Positions 37,201 to 45,499 of a DNA stretch of 64,000 nt are shown here, one piece after another. The notes under the pieces were generated by a model that had not been told where the DNA came from, ran no database searches, and saw nothing but the letters and a program-made list of their open reading frames with translations. How positions within the stretch are numbered: position 1 is the stretch's first letter; every line of letters starts with the position of its first letter. This DNA is from Owenia fusiformis (taxonomy: Eukaryota > Annelida > Polychaeta > Sabellida > Oweniidae), in NCBI GenBank assembly GCA_903813345.2, contig CAIIXF020000001.1:2542001-2606000 (forward strand), given 5' to 3'. Both the position numbers and the translations under genes were made by a program.

Positions 37201-38069
37201 ACCATTCTGTATTTGTAAATTTTTGGTATGAGTAGTTATCTCATGTAGAAATTCTATTAATTTCAAAGTATTACAACATTTCTGTACATACTGGGAATCA
37301 TAAAATTAAGATTACACTGGACGAAGTCCTGACTGGTGAATATCATTTGATATTCAGTGGAAGTGGAAAAAGCGATATCTATGGAATACGGAGAATATTC
37401 CACAGATATCACTTTTTTCCACGGATTTGAAAACTCACGCCAATGGAACGTGCATTGTTACATGGTTACATGTTATATGCTTACATGGTGATTTCATGAT
37501 GTCACAAATATGGAAATGATTAATGTTTTGGCTATAGTTCAGACAAATAAAACTGAATGTTGTGAAATGCTTTGGAAGGTGAACTATGGGATGATTTGAC
37601 CTCAACTATGGGATAATTTGAACATCCTATGATTTTTTCGTGATATCATTTTAATCCACTCTTTAATATCAATATCTGCACTCATTTGCTACGCTCACTC
37701 GTCCAGATATTGATATCAACTCTTGGATAAAAATGGTATCCCTCAAAATCATAGGATATCCTATACTTATTTTTTTTGAGGAATATGACAGTAATATAAT
37801 AATCTAATATATTTCTAGTAAAGGCTGCAACCTATATGTGCAACAAAGTGACTGAAAAAGAGGCTGCATTGAACTCTGATGAGTTGTTGAAGTCCTCGAG
37901 AGCTGCAAGGGTTAAGGAGTGGTCTGAATTCATAGAAGAGATGTGCGAGAAGAGTAAAGCAGTGGATGATAACCACGAAGAACAAGCTCAAAAACTATTG
38001 AATCATTACAAAGAACTAGAGGAGAATTTACATATTGTGCCATCACCCTATGGAACCCCATCAAAGTGA
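25257..38069 (+). CDS. BLOC1S5: BLOC-1 complex subunit 5 (muted homologue)
   Basis: Four coding exons: 25257-25281, 33107-33189, 36324-36453 and 37819-38069. All have GT-AG borders and matching phase, giving 162 residues (human about 187). Exon 2 encodes GEIYSRLFDHKPVIQGEINY, then FIKEFE joined to EKR of exon 3. This matches the vertebrate block GEIHSRLLDHRPVIQGETRY followed by FVKEFEEKR, so identity is firm. The remainder is a long coiled-coil, as in the family. BLOC-1 works in biogenesis of lysosome-related organelles and in endosomal sorting, and subunit 5 is a structural coiled-coil member. The N-terminus is shorter than in human. Intron 1 is 7.8 kb and transposon-filled. Exon 2's donor has been amplified into a 33-copy minisatellite, and the end of exon 4, with the stop codon, into four copies. 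Confidence 0.9.
25557..25632 (-). repeat. Inverted copy of the 30.77-30.84 kb repeat
   Basis: About 76 bp that match, in reverse complement and with few mismatches, the segment at 30766-30840 (GGCAGGATCCTTGxGCTACT onward). Together with the arms at 27420-27555 and 30405-30760 it suggests one larger inverted-repeat element within BLOC1S5 intron 1. Confidence 0.7.
26765..27168. mobile_element. 404-bp TTAA-flanked palindromic MITE (intact reference copy)
   Basis: The arms begin GGTACAGCTGGAAAGTAACA on the left; on the right the sequence ends TTCCAGGTGAACC. TTAA lies on both sides (26761-26764 and 27169-27172), as expected for piggyBac-like or Kolobok-like insertion. Fragments of the same family occur at 16434-16570, 18056-18110 and 20578-21295. 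No coding sequence is supported. Confidence 0.75.
27420..27555 (-). repeat. Minisatellite arm, inverted to the 30.4-30.8 kb array
   Basis: Two units carry CATGACCGTGGTAGTGTTAT and GTATTATATTGCAATGCCTG. They are the reverse complement of the units at 30405-30800. The foldback-like copy B sits between the two arms. Confidence 0.75.
27593..30167. mobile_element. Foldback-like transposon, copy B (9-bp TSD)
   Basis: Same ends as copy A, flanked by the perfect 9 bp duplication TATTTTTTA (27584-27592 and 30168-30176). The tRNA-like module lies at 27805-27880. The right part contains two consecutive ~960 bp direct copies (28227-29186 and 29187-30146) that look identical by eye. The second unit begins at the palindrome half-site ACCGACAATT. 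No transposase is seen. Confidence 0.85.
28227..30146. repeat. 960-bp near-perfect tandem duplication
   Basis: Two direct copies offset by exactly 960 bases. Corresponding lines show no differences that I can find. Each includes a short open stretch of 82 codons that is also present, with changes, in copy A, so it is not a convincing gene. Confidence 0.9.
30405..30840 (+). repeat. Minisatellite of ACGGTCATGACAGGC-type units
   Basis: About eight imperfect copies of a unit of roughly 35-80 bp, with CACGGTCATGACAGGCCTT, TATCAGGCTTTAACATT and GATAACACTACCACGGTCAT. It ends in the 76 bp segment whose inverse lies at 25557-25632. The short frames open on both strands reflect the repeat and are not supported as coding. 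Confidence 0.75.
31185..31415. mobile_element. Short TIR element
   Basis: The arms GAATCCACAATTATCTGGGT and its inverse (near 31385-31415) flank about 170 bp. It lies in BLOC1S5 intron 1. No coding sequence is supported. Confidence 0.55.
31866..32128. mobile_element. Dispersed repeat with GCTCACACAGTG ends
   Basis: GCTCACACAGTG near the left and CACTGTGTGAGC near the right are inverted. A CCATCCGTTGGTCCGTCCAT tract, common in dispersed repeats of marine invertebrates, is inside. No coding sequence is supported. Confidence 0.5.
33148..34850 (+). repeat. 52-bp minisatellite made from the BLOC1S5 exon-2 donor
   Basis: About 33 copies of a 52 bp unit: the last 42 bases of exon 2 (GTGATACAGGGTGAGATCAA onward to TTTGAG) plus the first 10 bases of intron 2 (GTAAGTCAGT). 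The first copy is the genuine exon end. Two copies have a 2 bp deletion. At least three (near 33553, 34745 and 34797) read GAGCTAAGT and so lose the donor GT; the others keep GAG/GTAAGT. Use of any later donor would read V-S-Q-C-D-T-(G/V)-stop straight after the normal exon end. Confidence 0.95.
35100..35870 (+). repeat. Decayed ~120-bp tandem array rich in TGACCT/AGGTCA
   Basis: Five to six diverged copies with CAAATACxTAGATATTGAC, TTGACCTTGAxATGACCTTG and CCTCAGGTCACCTAATCATG. It lies in BLOC1S5 intron 2. AGGTCA is the nuclear-receptor half-site, but here it is a by-product of the repeat. Confidence 0.75.
36530..37090 (-). repeat. Decayed tandem array, inverse of the 23.7-24.4 kb family
   Basis: About four copies of AGATTTGACCTTCAATGACC with TTCAAAATCATCTACAAG. 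It lies in BLOC1S5 intron 3 and is in the opposite orientation to the array at 23670-24420. Confidence 0.7.
37620..37765. mobile_element. Palindromic short element
   Basis: The arms ATCCTATGATTTTTTCGTG and ACTCTTTAATATCAATATCT pair with their inverses in the second half. It lies in BLOC1S5 intron 3, about 55 bp before exon 4. A second hairpin (GTGGAAAAAGCGATATCTAT) lies at about 37370-37425. Confidence 0.6.
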
Positions 38070-38205
38070 GAATTTACATATTGTGCCATCACCCTATGGA
38101 ACCCCAACAAAGTGAGAATTTACATATTGTGCCATCACCCTATGGAACCCCAACAAAGTGAGAATTTACATATTGTGACATCTCCCTATGGAACCCCATC
38201 AAAGT
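38022..38205 (+). repeat. 46-bp x4 repeat spanning the BLOC1S5 stop codon
   Basis: Four copies of GAGAATTTACATATTGTGCC to CAAAGT, with substitutions mainly in the last copy. The first copy encodes the C-terminal ENLHIVPSPYGTPSK, and TGA straddles the junction into the second. Copies 2 to 4 are 3' untranslated. Confidence 0.95.
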
Positions 38206-38456
38206 GAGAAGAGGAAAGGATATTCATTTCTTCTTATTTGGTTTGTAATTCAAAAAGAAGTATAGGTATTCAAATATTTTTTTTTAGTATTTAAGATTGT
38301 TGTACTAGATCACAAGGTACATGATGCTTTGTAAATGTATGAATGTTGATAGCATTCCAATGCTAATGAATTGATGAATATTTGTGTTAATATTCAGTAA
38401 ATATTTTAATGCTTAATATAATGTCAATATGGTATATGTTCTGTATATATGAAAGG

Positions 38457-38466
38457 AATAAATAAA
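38457..38466 (+). terminator. Poly(A) signals of BLOC1S5
   Basis: Two overlapping AATAAA hexamers (38457-38462 and 38461-38466), about 390 bases after the stop codon, in AT-rich sequence. Confidence 0.6.
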
Positions 38467-38994
38467 GTGCAATATTATGTAATTTTTAAAATTAATTTGT
38501 TGTATTATACATGTAATTTTTATTTAAATCTTTATTAAACTTTCAGTCACCATTCATTCACTTTTCCTAGGAAGTACTTTCTGTATACTCTACATATACA
38601 ATATTACTGTCAATTGTATAAACTCATATCACATGGTGAGCTATTGTAATCGCCCACTTATCTGTTCATCTGTCTATCCAACGGTGTGTCAACACATTAG
38701 TCTTATATTCTTATTCTCCAGTTTTGAAATGCGTCTATATAGTTTTCTGACCATCTTTGTTTGATGTTCACTGGAGAATCAGATTGAATCTTCTGATTTT
38801 AACCGTCAATTTCATATTAAAACTTGCAAAACAATATGTTTAACAATGAGGAATATGACAAATTCTGGCTTCGAGTGTAAAAGTCATTTTTTAGATTGGG
38901 AGATGATGTTTCCATGAATAATTCAAATGTCTCGATCAGAGCAATAGAACTAAACCATTTTGGTTGATTTAATTCTGACCATATATGAGCTGAG

Positions 38995-39516
38995 CACAGG
39001 GTACGTAACAAATTAAACGTGACAGTTGAACGCGCGGGATACGGTACAATACTAGGGTGATGAAATGTGAGCAAACAGATGTTTTCATCGTTTCGGAAAG
39101 ATGTGGTCTAGTTTCTAGATATTTTTATATGTAAATATTTGTAACATCCGAGACAGTGATCTTGACGGTGAATTTCATAGCTAAACCTATACAAGCTCCG
39201 AATTTGGTATACGGTATAACGCGCGATAATGGTAAGGTACAACACAAGGAATTGTGATTTGCGTTATACCATATCTTACCTGCTTATACCATACACTACA
39301 TTCTTGGTTTGTGTAGGTTTAACTATGAAATTCACCGTTGAGTTCACTGTCTAGTATATTTCTACAGATATTCACATATAAAAATAGAAATTACACCAGA
39401 TCTTTCTGAAACGATGAAAACATGTTTGCTCAAATTTCATCACCCTCGTGTTGTACCGTACCCCGACCATACCCCGCGCGTTCAACTGTCACGCTTAATT
39501 TGGTACGTACCCTGTG
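38995..39516. mobile_element. 522-bp palindromic element (CACAGGGTACG ends)
   Basis: The arms CACAGGGTACGTAACAAATT and its inverse pair across much of the element; the central region has GGTATACGGTATAACGCGCG and a partial inverse. No clear target duplication is visible, so the superfamily is left open. No coding sequence is supported. Confidence 0.7.
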
Positions 39517-39519
39517 ATG

Positions 39520-40700
39520 AATGCATGATTGAAACTGGACATGCTGGAGAGACATTGTGATTCTAGTTAATTTCAGCATGATTCACACTGGTGAGACAAT
39601 ATTTCTTTGATTAATCTGGATGTCTTGATAAGATTTCACATTGGTGATTTGTAAAATTGGATAAATCTGTATTACCTGTATCATTTACTCTGTAGAAATG
39701 TTAAGATTTTAAAGATTTTTAATGACGTCTTAGTTACGCATGATTCACAACGGAAGGTTCACACGGGGTGCACCCCCCTCCTCATAACCAATAAAATTAA
39801 TAATTAACGAGAAGGAGGAAGAAAATAGCTTTAAAATGTTTTTTATTTGAAGCTTCTAGCTCAATTTTGAAGGAAGTTGCATCAATATTTGTAAAATCCA
39901 AAATAAATCTTATTTTATTGGCTGGTTTATGCCACAAGCGCACCCCCTGACTGCCGATTTGCGTGCCTTCGCGCGTCTGGGTGGATGCGCCACATACTAT
40001 ATTCTAGTAAATTGCTTATCTGTGCAACTTTAATTTTTACAGATAATTTGGCGACCATTTTGATCTTTTTTGATAAAACCTTTTTACTATATTTATTGCT
40101 GTGTTTAATAAATTGTTCTGGCATGAGAAATTAGGTTTCATTGGAAAAAACTAACAGATTTGATTTTAAAAAGTTAATAGGGAGTCCAAAATGTGATAAA
40201 ACGATGTAATAGACATGAAAAGGATCTCTAAAAGTGTAGGGTATCTGCGCCGTTTTAAGTACCTACGTTTTCGAACTAGTTTCCAAAAAAAACTGTAAAT
40301 GAATGATTCATTTGGCCATTGCGTTGGGTGGTTTATTTGTCCGAGATAAAGCAGCATAAAACTAGTTCGAAATTCTTGATATTTTTAAGGGGAATATCAT
40401 GCTTGGGTCATTCCCAAAAGTAGACGTTCCCAATTCAATTAGTGTTTCTGATAGTGCTGGAAATGACATCTTGAGAGATCATAGCCTCCTATCAAAATGA
40501 TGTTTCGGGGAATAGTAACGTCCAGAAAAGATCCACACTGGTGAGATATAATTTGAACATATCTGCTATCACAATTAAAACGTTTGGTTACAACCAGATG
40601 TTGGAAATCAAGGATTGCTAGTCTCATACTGCACCTTTTTTCAAACTTGTTCCATTCAAAGCATTATAAAATTGCCTCTCTGTTGTAACATTATTTTGTT
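39520..40700. other. Gene-free stretch
   Basis: AT-rich intergenic sequence between BLOC1S5 and the Kunitz gene. A segment near 39820-39860 (AAAATAGCTTTAAAATGTTT, TTGAAGCTTCTAGCTCAATT) recalls the foldback-like element's interior, so it may be a decayed fragment. No coding sequence is supported. Confidence 0.4.
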
Positions 40701-40703
40701 ATA

Positions 40704-41609
40704 CAGGGTGTTCAAAAAAAACGCAACCCAAGGAAATCGCTATATCTTGGAAAATACTCATCAAATTATGTTTATATTTTCAGGAAAGAAAGAAGAGACT
40801 GTATGTATAGCTCCTGTTGTTAGTTAGTTGTAAAACATGATGTCTTGGACATTTGCTCAAAAAACAGTTGTACTAGCAAAATACGAAAAACGTGAATAGA
40901 AAATCACTATATCTTGGAAAATACTAATTCAATAATGTTCATTTTTTTCAGGAAAAGAAAGAAGAGACTGTGTATGTATAGCTCCTGTTGTCAGTAAGTT
41001 GTAAAACATGATGCCTTGGACACCTGCTCATATGACAGTTGTTCTAGGAAAACATGAAAACGCAGTCAAAGGTGACTGCCACAGCAATAAAACCAAAAAA
41101 TAACTTTCTAACCATGGTGTTTTGGCACTTCAGATTTGGCACAAATTATCCTCATTCAATGTGTGGTGAATTTGTGGAGTTTCATCAAAATCACTCCAGG
41201 GACTTTACAGTCATGGTCAAAATGCCTTCTTAAGTCTCCCTGAACCAGGGCGTTTGACTGCGATTTGAAAGCATTTCAACCATTAATGTAAAGTTCCTGA
41301 AGTGATTTTAATTTCACTCTGCAGATTTACCATACAGTGAATGAAGATGATTTGTGCCAAATTTGAAGAGCCAAAACACTATGGTTAGAAAGTTATTTAA
41401 TTTTTTTGAGGTTGCAGTCACCCCGGACTGCGTTTTTCGTATTTTCCTAGTACAACTGTCTTTTGAGCAGGTGTCTAAGGTATCATGTTTTACAACTAAC
41501 CATTTACAGGAGCTATACATACACAGTCTCTTCTTTATTTCCTGAAAATATAAACGTAATTGAACCAGTATTTTTCAAGATATAGCGATTTCTTTTTTTG
41601 AACACCCTG
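40704..41609. mobile_element. 906-bp mariner-type non-autonomous element
   Basis: The ends are CAGGGTGTTCAAAAAAA and its inverse, with TA on both sides (40702-40703 and 41610-41611). The terminal arm is present twice as direct copies on the left (about 40730-40890 and 40895-41065) and once inverted on the right. No transposase is seen. Confidence 0.8.
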
Positions 41610-41689
41610 TACTTAGTCACACTTCCAGCGCGGGTTACTCGAGTCTCTAGCCAGTGGCCTTAGAAGAAGGTAAAGCGCGGGCATTTTGG

Positions 41690-41745
41690 TCCCCAGCTGT
41701 GAGAAGGACTTCTAACAGCTGGGGACCAAAGCGCTTCTAAAACGA
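41690..41745. repeat. Hairpin, 16-bp arms
   Basis: TTTGGTCCCCAGCTGT and its exact inverse are separated by about 14 bases. It lies downstream of the Kunitz gene. Confidence 0.7.
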
Positions 41746-41989
41746 GGGACTTTACAATAAAGCAATACACCGACTGAAAGGCAATTTCGTTTTGCTTTGA
41801 ATGGAACAAGTTTGAAGAAAAACGGTGCAGTAGAAGACTAGCAATGCCTGATTTTCAAACATATGGTAGGTCAAAAATTATTCAAATTAACAGCCGAAGT
41901 TAGTACCGCGCGATGTTACTAAACAAAATGACATTCCTCCAGAATCCCTTTACAATCCATAATTGCAAACAAATTAAAACTGGTCAACT

Positions 41990-42074
41990 TTTATTACAAA
42001 TAAAGTATATTACAAAGTTTGATTATGAAAATTGAATTCCTAAATGAACTGCATCACAAACTGCATCATTTATT
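41990..42074 (-). terminator. Candidate poly(A) signals of the Kunitz gene
   Basis: Two AATAAA hexamers on the minus strand (42074-42069 and 41995-41990), about 130 and 210 bases after the stop codon at 42203. Confidence 0.45.
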
Positions 42075-42202
42075 TAGTGTAAGTGTTCATTCACATATTG
42101 ATCAAAATCCGACCATTTACTGTCTTTTAACTTTTATGGATACATCAAAAGATTAGTAGAAGTTCCAGTATATACAGTCACAAGTCCCATTGCTTCGATT
42201 AG

Positions 42203-44281
42203 CTAACGCTTTCCTGCATTCGTGCCACATTCAGCTTTGCAGTCTATTTCACGGACAAAATTATTTCGGTTTCCCCTGCACCCTCCGTAAGTGAACTTGG
42301 TACATTTGGTGCCGTCCCAATAGTATCTGGTATACGCAGCCTTACATGGCCCTACTGTCATTGGTAGGGAACAAATATTTGCGTTGCCTTCTGTGCCTGA
42401 AACAATTGACAAGTCAGATTTTAATTGTTATATAGGTGTTAGCTGCTCAAGTACAGGGTGGGACAAAATTGTAACCCCTGAAACAAATGTTAATAACCCA
42501 GTCATCCAGCATGAGTTTTACCTTATATTTGGCATAATTCCACCAAGTTTCACTGGTCTACTCCAAATAGTCATATCCTCGTATGGCCATTAACAAAACG
42601 TGCTCCAAATGCCGAAACATGCCAAAATATGAACCCCTAGAATTTTATCTTTTGGGATATTTCATAGATAATATCTACAGTTACAACCATAGAAGCATCA
42701 GAGAGTTGAAACAACAGATTAGAAGGAAAGAGAGAGAGCCATCACACAAGATATCTGTGAGTGTGTATCCCCTGATGCGTTCAATTTGTCTCTTGAGACT
42801 AGACCGCATTTTGACTAAATGCATGTTTTGTTAAGGTGCCATGGAAGTTAACAGGAAATGACAAAACAGGAAGTGACAAAGCCATGCTGGATTTTGATGA
42901 CCGGGAACACAACGGAAATGGTCAGAATGACCATAAACATGATGAAATAACCTTTTCAGCCCTCTGAAAATGTGACTGAAAAACAGCTAAGAGCAGGTGC
43001 TCAGGAAAGGTCAGTGTACAGAATCTTTCGATTTTTTCAGAAAACGTGTCCAACATATTGCTCTAAATGATACAATCTTTGAAATTTTAAAAAATTGTCT
43101 GAAACAATAATGGCTGTAGTAAAAAGGTAAATCGATCGATTTTCAATTCAGTTTTTTTTCATTTTTTTCTTTTTCTAAGAATGATATCAAATTTTTTTAA
43201 ATTGTATCATTTTAAGCAATATATTGGGCGGATTTTCTGAAAAAATCAAAAGATTCTGTTCAGTGACCTTTCCTGAGCACCTACTCTTAGCTGTTTTTCA
43301 GTCACATTTTCAGAGGGCTGAAAAGGTTATTTCATCAAGTTTATGGTCATTCTGACCATTTCCGTTGTGTTCCCGGTCATGTAAATGATATGTGGAACTA
43401 GTTAAACTGACTGGAGGTCCAAACAGAACTCTGTTATCTTGGTTCAAAAAAATTTCAAAATCCAGCATGGCTTTGTCACTTCCTGTTTTGTCATTTCCTG
43501 TTAACTTCCATAGCACCTTAAATGGCCACAAAATCGTATCCATTTGGCACAGTCCAATAAACATTGAACAAGGTTCAGGATAACATTTTGGCCCATCCTG
43601 TAAATCACTGGCTGAACAAAAATATAATAGGTATTACAAAAAGGCCCCGTGTTTGTTCCCCGGGTCCTCAACTTTGTATTGGTATGAGTGTAGTCTATAT
43701 CCAAACGACTGAATTTCCTGAGAATATTTTGATTCCATATTTCAAAGAAATTTCAGACTAGAGGATATAGTCTAGAGTCCATTTCACTGGTTCATTTCGT
43801 CAGTAGAACGGCAAAAATAAGAAATTGGGAGACCATTGTGCAATAATATATGGAAAAGTATATTCATAATGTACATGAATGACATTTGTATATCTTGGAT
43901 TGCTTCTAGTTTGGCTTATAAAGTGTGTGGCCTCTTATATTTGGATGTTTCTCTGCCATGTTATTTTCAATAAGATTAACATGGCTGAAATTCTTCAAAT
44001 TACAAGACGGCACAGGCTTATTGCACAAAAAACTAAAAAATCTGAAATAAACAAATGTCATTCATGTACATTATGAATATACTTTTCCATATATTATTGC
44101 ACAATGGTCTCCCAATTTCTTATTTTTGCCGTTCTACTGACGAAATGAAGCTGTGAAATGGACTCTATAGGAACTGAAAGTAACATTTATTGCACTGTGT
44201 AAAACGGTTTATCATATTATTCTTACCTGATATATGTGCAAAAACTAACATGGCCAACAAAATAACATTCAGCCTCAACAT
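42203..44281 (-). CDS. Secreted single-domain Kunitz (BPTI) protease inhibitor
   Basis: Two exons, 44281-44227 and 42396-42203, joined in phase 1, give 82 residues. Exon 1 (MLRLNVILLAMLVFAHIS) is a signal peptide. Exon 2 carries one complete Kunitz domain with all six cysteines: C-x8-C-x13-C-x7-C-x12-C-x3-C, including YYWDGTKC, FTYGGC and a final CKAEC. The second spacing is two shorter than in BPTI (x15). The residue after the second Cys (GPC-K-A) is the P1 position, and Lys there predicts inhibition of trypsin-like proteases. The 1.8 kb intron holds a mariner relic and a palindromic MITE. The gene is divergent from the mosaic protease gene, whose first protease domain is predicted to be trypsin-like. 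A TATA box lies about 150 bases upstream of the start codon. Confidence 0.9.
42454..43600. mobile_element. Mariner/Tc1-type relic with an internal palindrome
   Basis: The ends are CAGGGTGGGACAAAATTGTA and an inverse of matching type (ACATTTTGGCCCATCCTG), flanked by TA (42452-42453 and 43601-43602). Codons at about 42612-42834 on the plus strand resemble the C-terminus of a mariner-type DDE transposase (EPLEFYLLGYFIDNIYS, then RELKQQI, then RSICLLRLDRIL). The catalytic core is absent. From 42837 to 43520 there is a large palindrome, with arms of about 250 bp around AT-rich sequence. It lies in the Kunitz intron and cannot move on its own. Confidence 0.7.
43775..44165. mobile_element. 391-bp palindromic MITE, copy 2 (TA target)
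   Basis: Same element as 15874-16264 but inverted, with TA at 43773-43774 and 44166-44167. The two copies are nearly identical, implying recent activity. It ends about 60 bases from the donor of Kunitz exon 1. Confidence 0.85.
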
Positions 44282-44427
44282 CTTGGTTATCCTTGGTGGG
44301 AAAATATTGGTCGTTTCGTTATCACTTTGTGTTACCTTTTCTTCTACGTCTGAATCTTTTCTGCGTTCGTAATCTCTTGATTATTCGCCTGTCCATAGAG
44401 CGTGAATAAGTATTTGAGTAGACTACA

Positions 44428-44434
44428 TTTTATA
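44428..44434 (-). promoter_or_regulatory. TATA box of the Kunitz gene
   Basis: TATAAAA on the minus strand, about 150 bases upstream of the start codon at 44281. Confidence 0.55.
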
Positions 44435-44721
44435 CCTACATGTAATACTAATACCCGATGGGCTTCGTTTTTGGAAGCGTCGTAATTTACGATTTGGTAG
44501 ACAATGGACAAAATAGTTTTCCCCGAATCCTAAGTTACGATCGTACCGAAAACAACCACATTTGAGAAAAACGCGTCACATTTCTAGTGTCCTCGTGATG
44601 GGATAATAACGCTCATAAGCTCACACCGGTGAGCTATTGTATTTTACAATCAAAACCAGTCACAGTTGAATTCCTCGCTTCATTGAATGCAGTCGCTACT
44701 GATCACGCAGATACTTTGTAA

Positions 44722-44868
44722 TGCCGTGGTCACATTTTCTCCGATTTTTATTACTACTGCGTCCGGCCGATTGAGTGTTTTGTTCAAAATTGTATTCAAT
44801 TTTGAACAAAATACTCATCGGCCGGGCACCGGTGCTGAAAATCGGAGCAAATCAGTGACCACGGCATA
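44722..44868. mobile_element. Short TIR element between the divergent promoters
   Basis: ATGCCGTGGTCAC at the left and GTGACCACGGCAT at the right are inverted. AAAATCGGAG and a CAAAATTG palindrome lie inside. It sits between the Kunitz and protease promoters. The 86 bp core forms a strong hairpin. Confidence 0.65.
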
Positions 44869-45297
44869 AGCGGGCTAGCTCTGAACGGGCCTTGAACGTG
44901 GTGACGTTTCGACCATTGAACTTTTGTTCTTTTCGGTTGATTGACTGCGTAAAGCTATCCCCAAATCCTATTAGTCGTAATAGTCATTAAACTAAAGACG
45001 ATTCCACGAAACATCGAACATCTTTCTTAGTGGTCGGAATTCAATAGCTCTATCGATAAACATCCACATGACCGTCATATTTTATCGCACAACCTTGGAA
45101 TATGCTATTCGACATCATATTATGAAACGCGCTTCGAAAACTCAAAATCTATTCTGAAGCCGACGCCGGGTGCATTCCATGATCGCTCTTGAAAAATGCA
45201 AAACAAATAAGTAGATTAAAAAACATAAGCAGATTCAAAAACAAAAATAGATGAGATCATCTTGTAAGCTTCTCAGCTCTTCGTCTCGACCATGCAC

Positions 45298-45304
45298 TAT
45301 AAAA
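45298..45304 (+). promoter_or_regulatory. TATA box of the mosaic protease gene
   Basis: TATAAAA in the context CACTATAAAAGCG, about 200 bases upstream of the start codon at 45500. Transcription would begin near 45330. Confidence 0.6.
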
Positions 45305-45499
45305 GCGTCAACGACTAAACAAAGCTGGTTGATACGCGCAGTCAAGAAAGCTGTTCTAAAACGTTTCTAACATCAGACGTCAAGAGGGGAGAATAAATAT
45401 CACCTCGAATAAATGATATTACAGAACATTCAAACGCAACAGGGACAATCGGATCGTCAATACTGAGGACCTATCGCCAGACCCACTGACATATACGTC

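Noticed and set aside
15963-44076. Identical 65-codon frames in the two palindromic MITEs
   Set aside because: Explained by near-identity of the recent MITE copies; there is no known domain.
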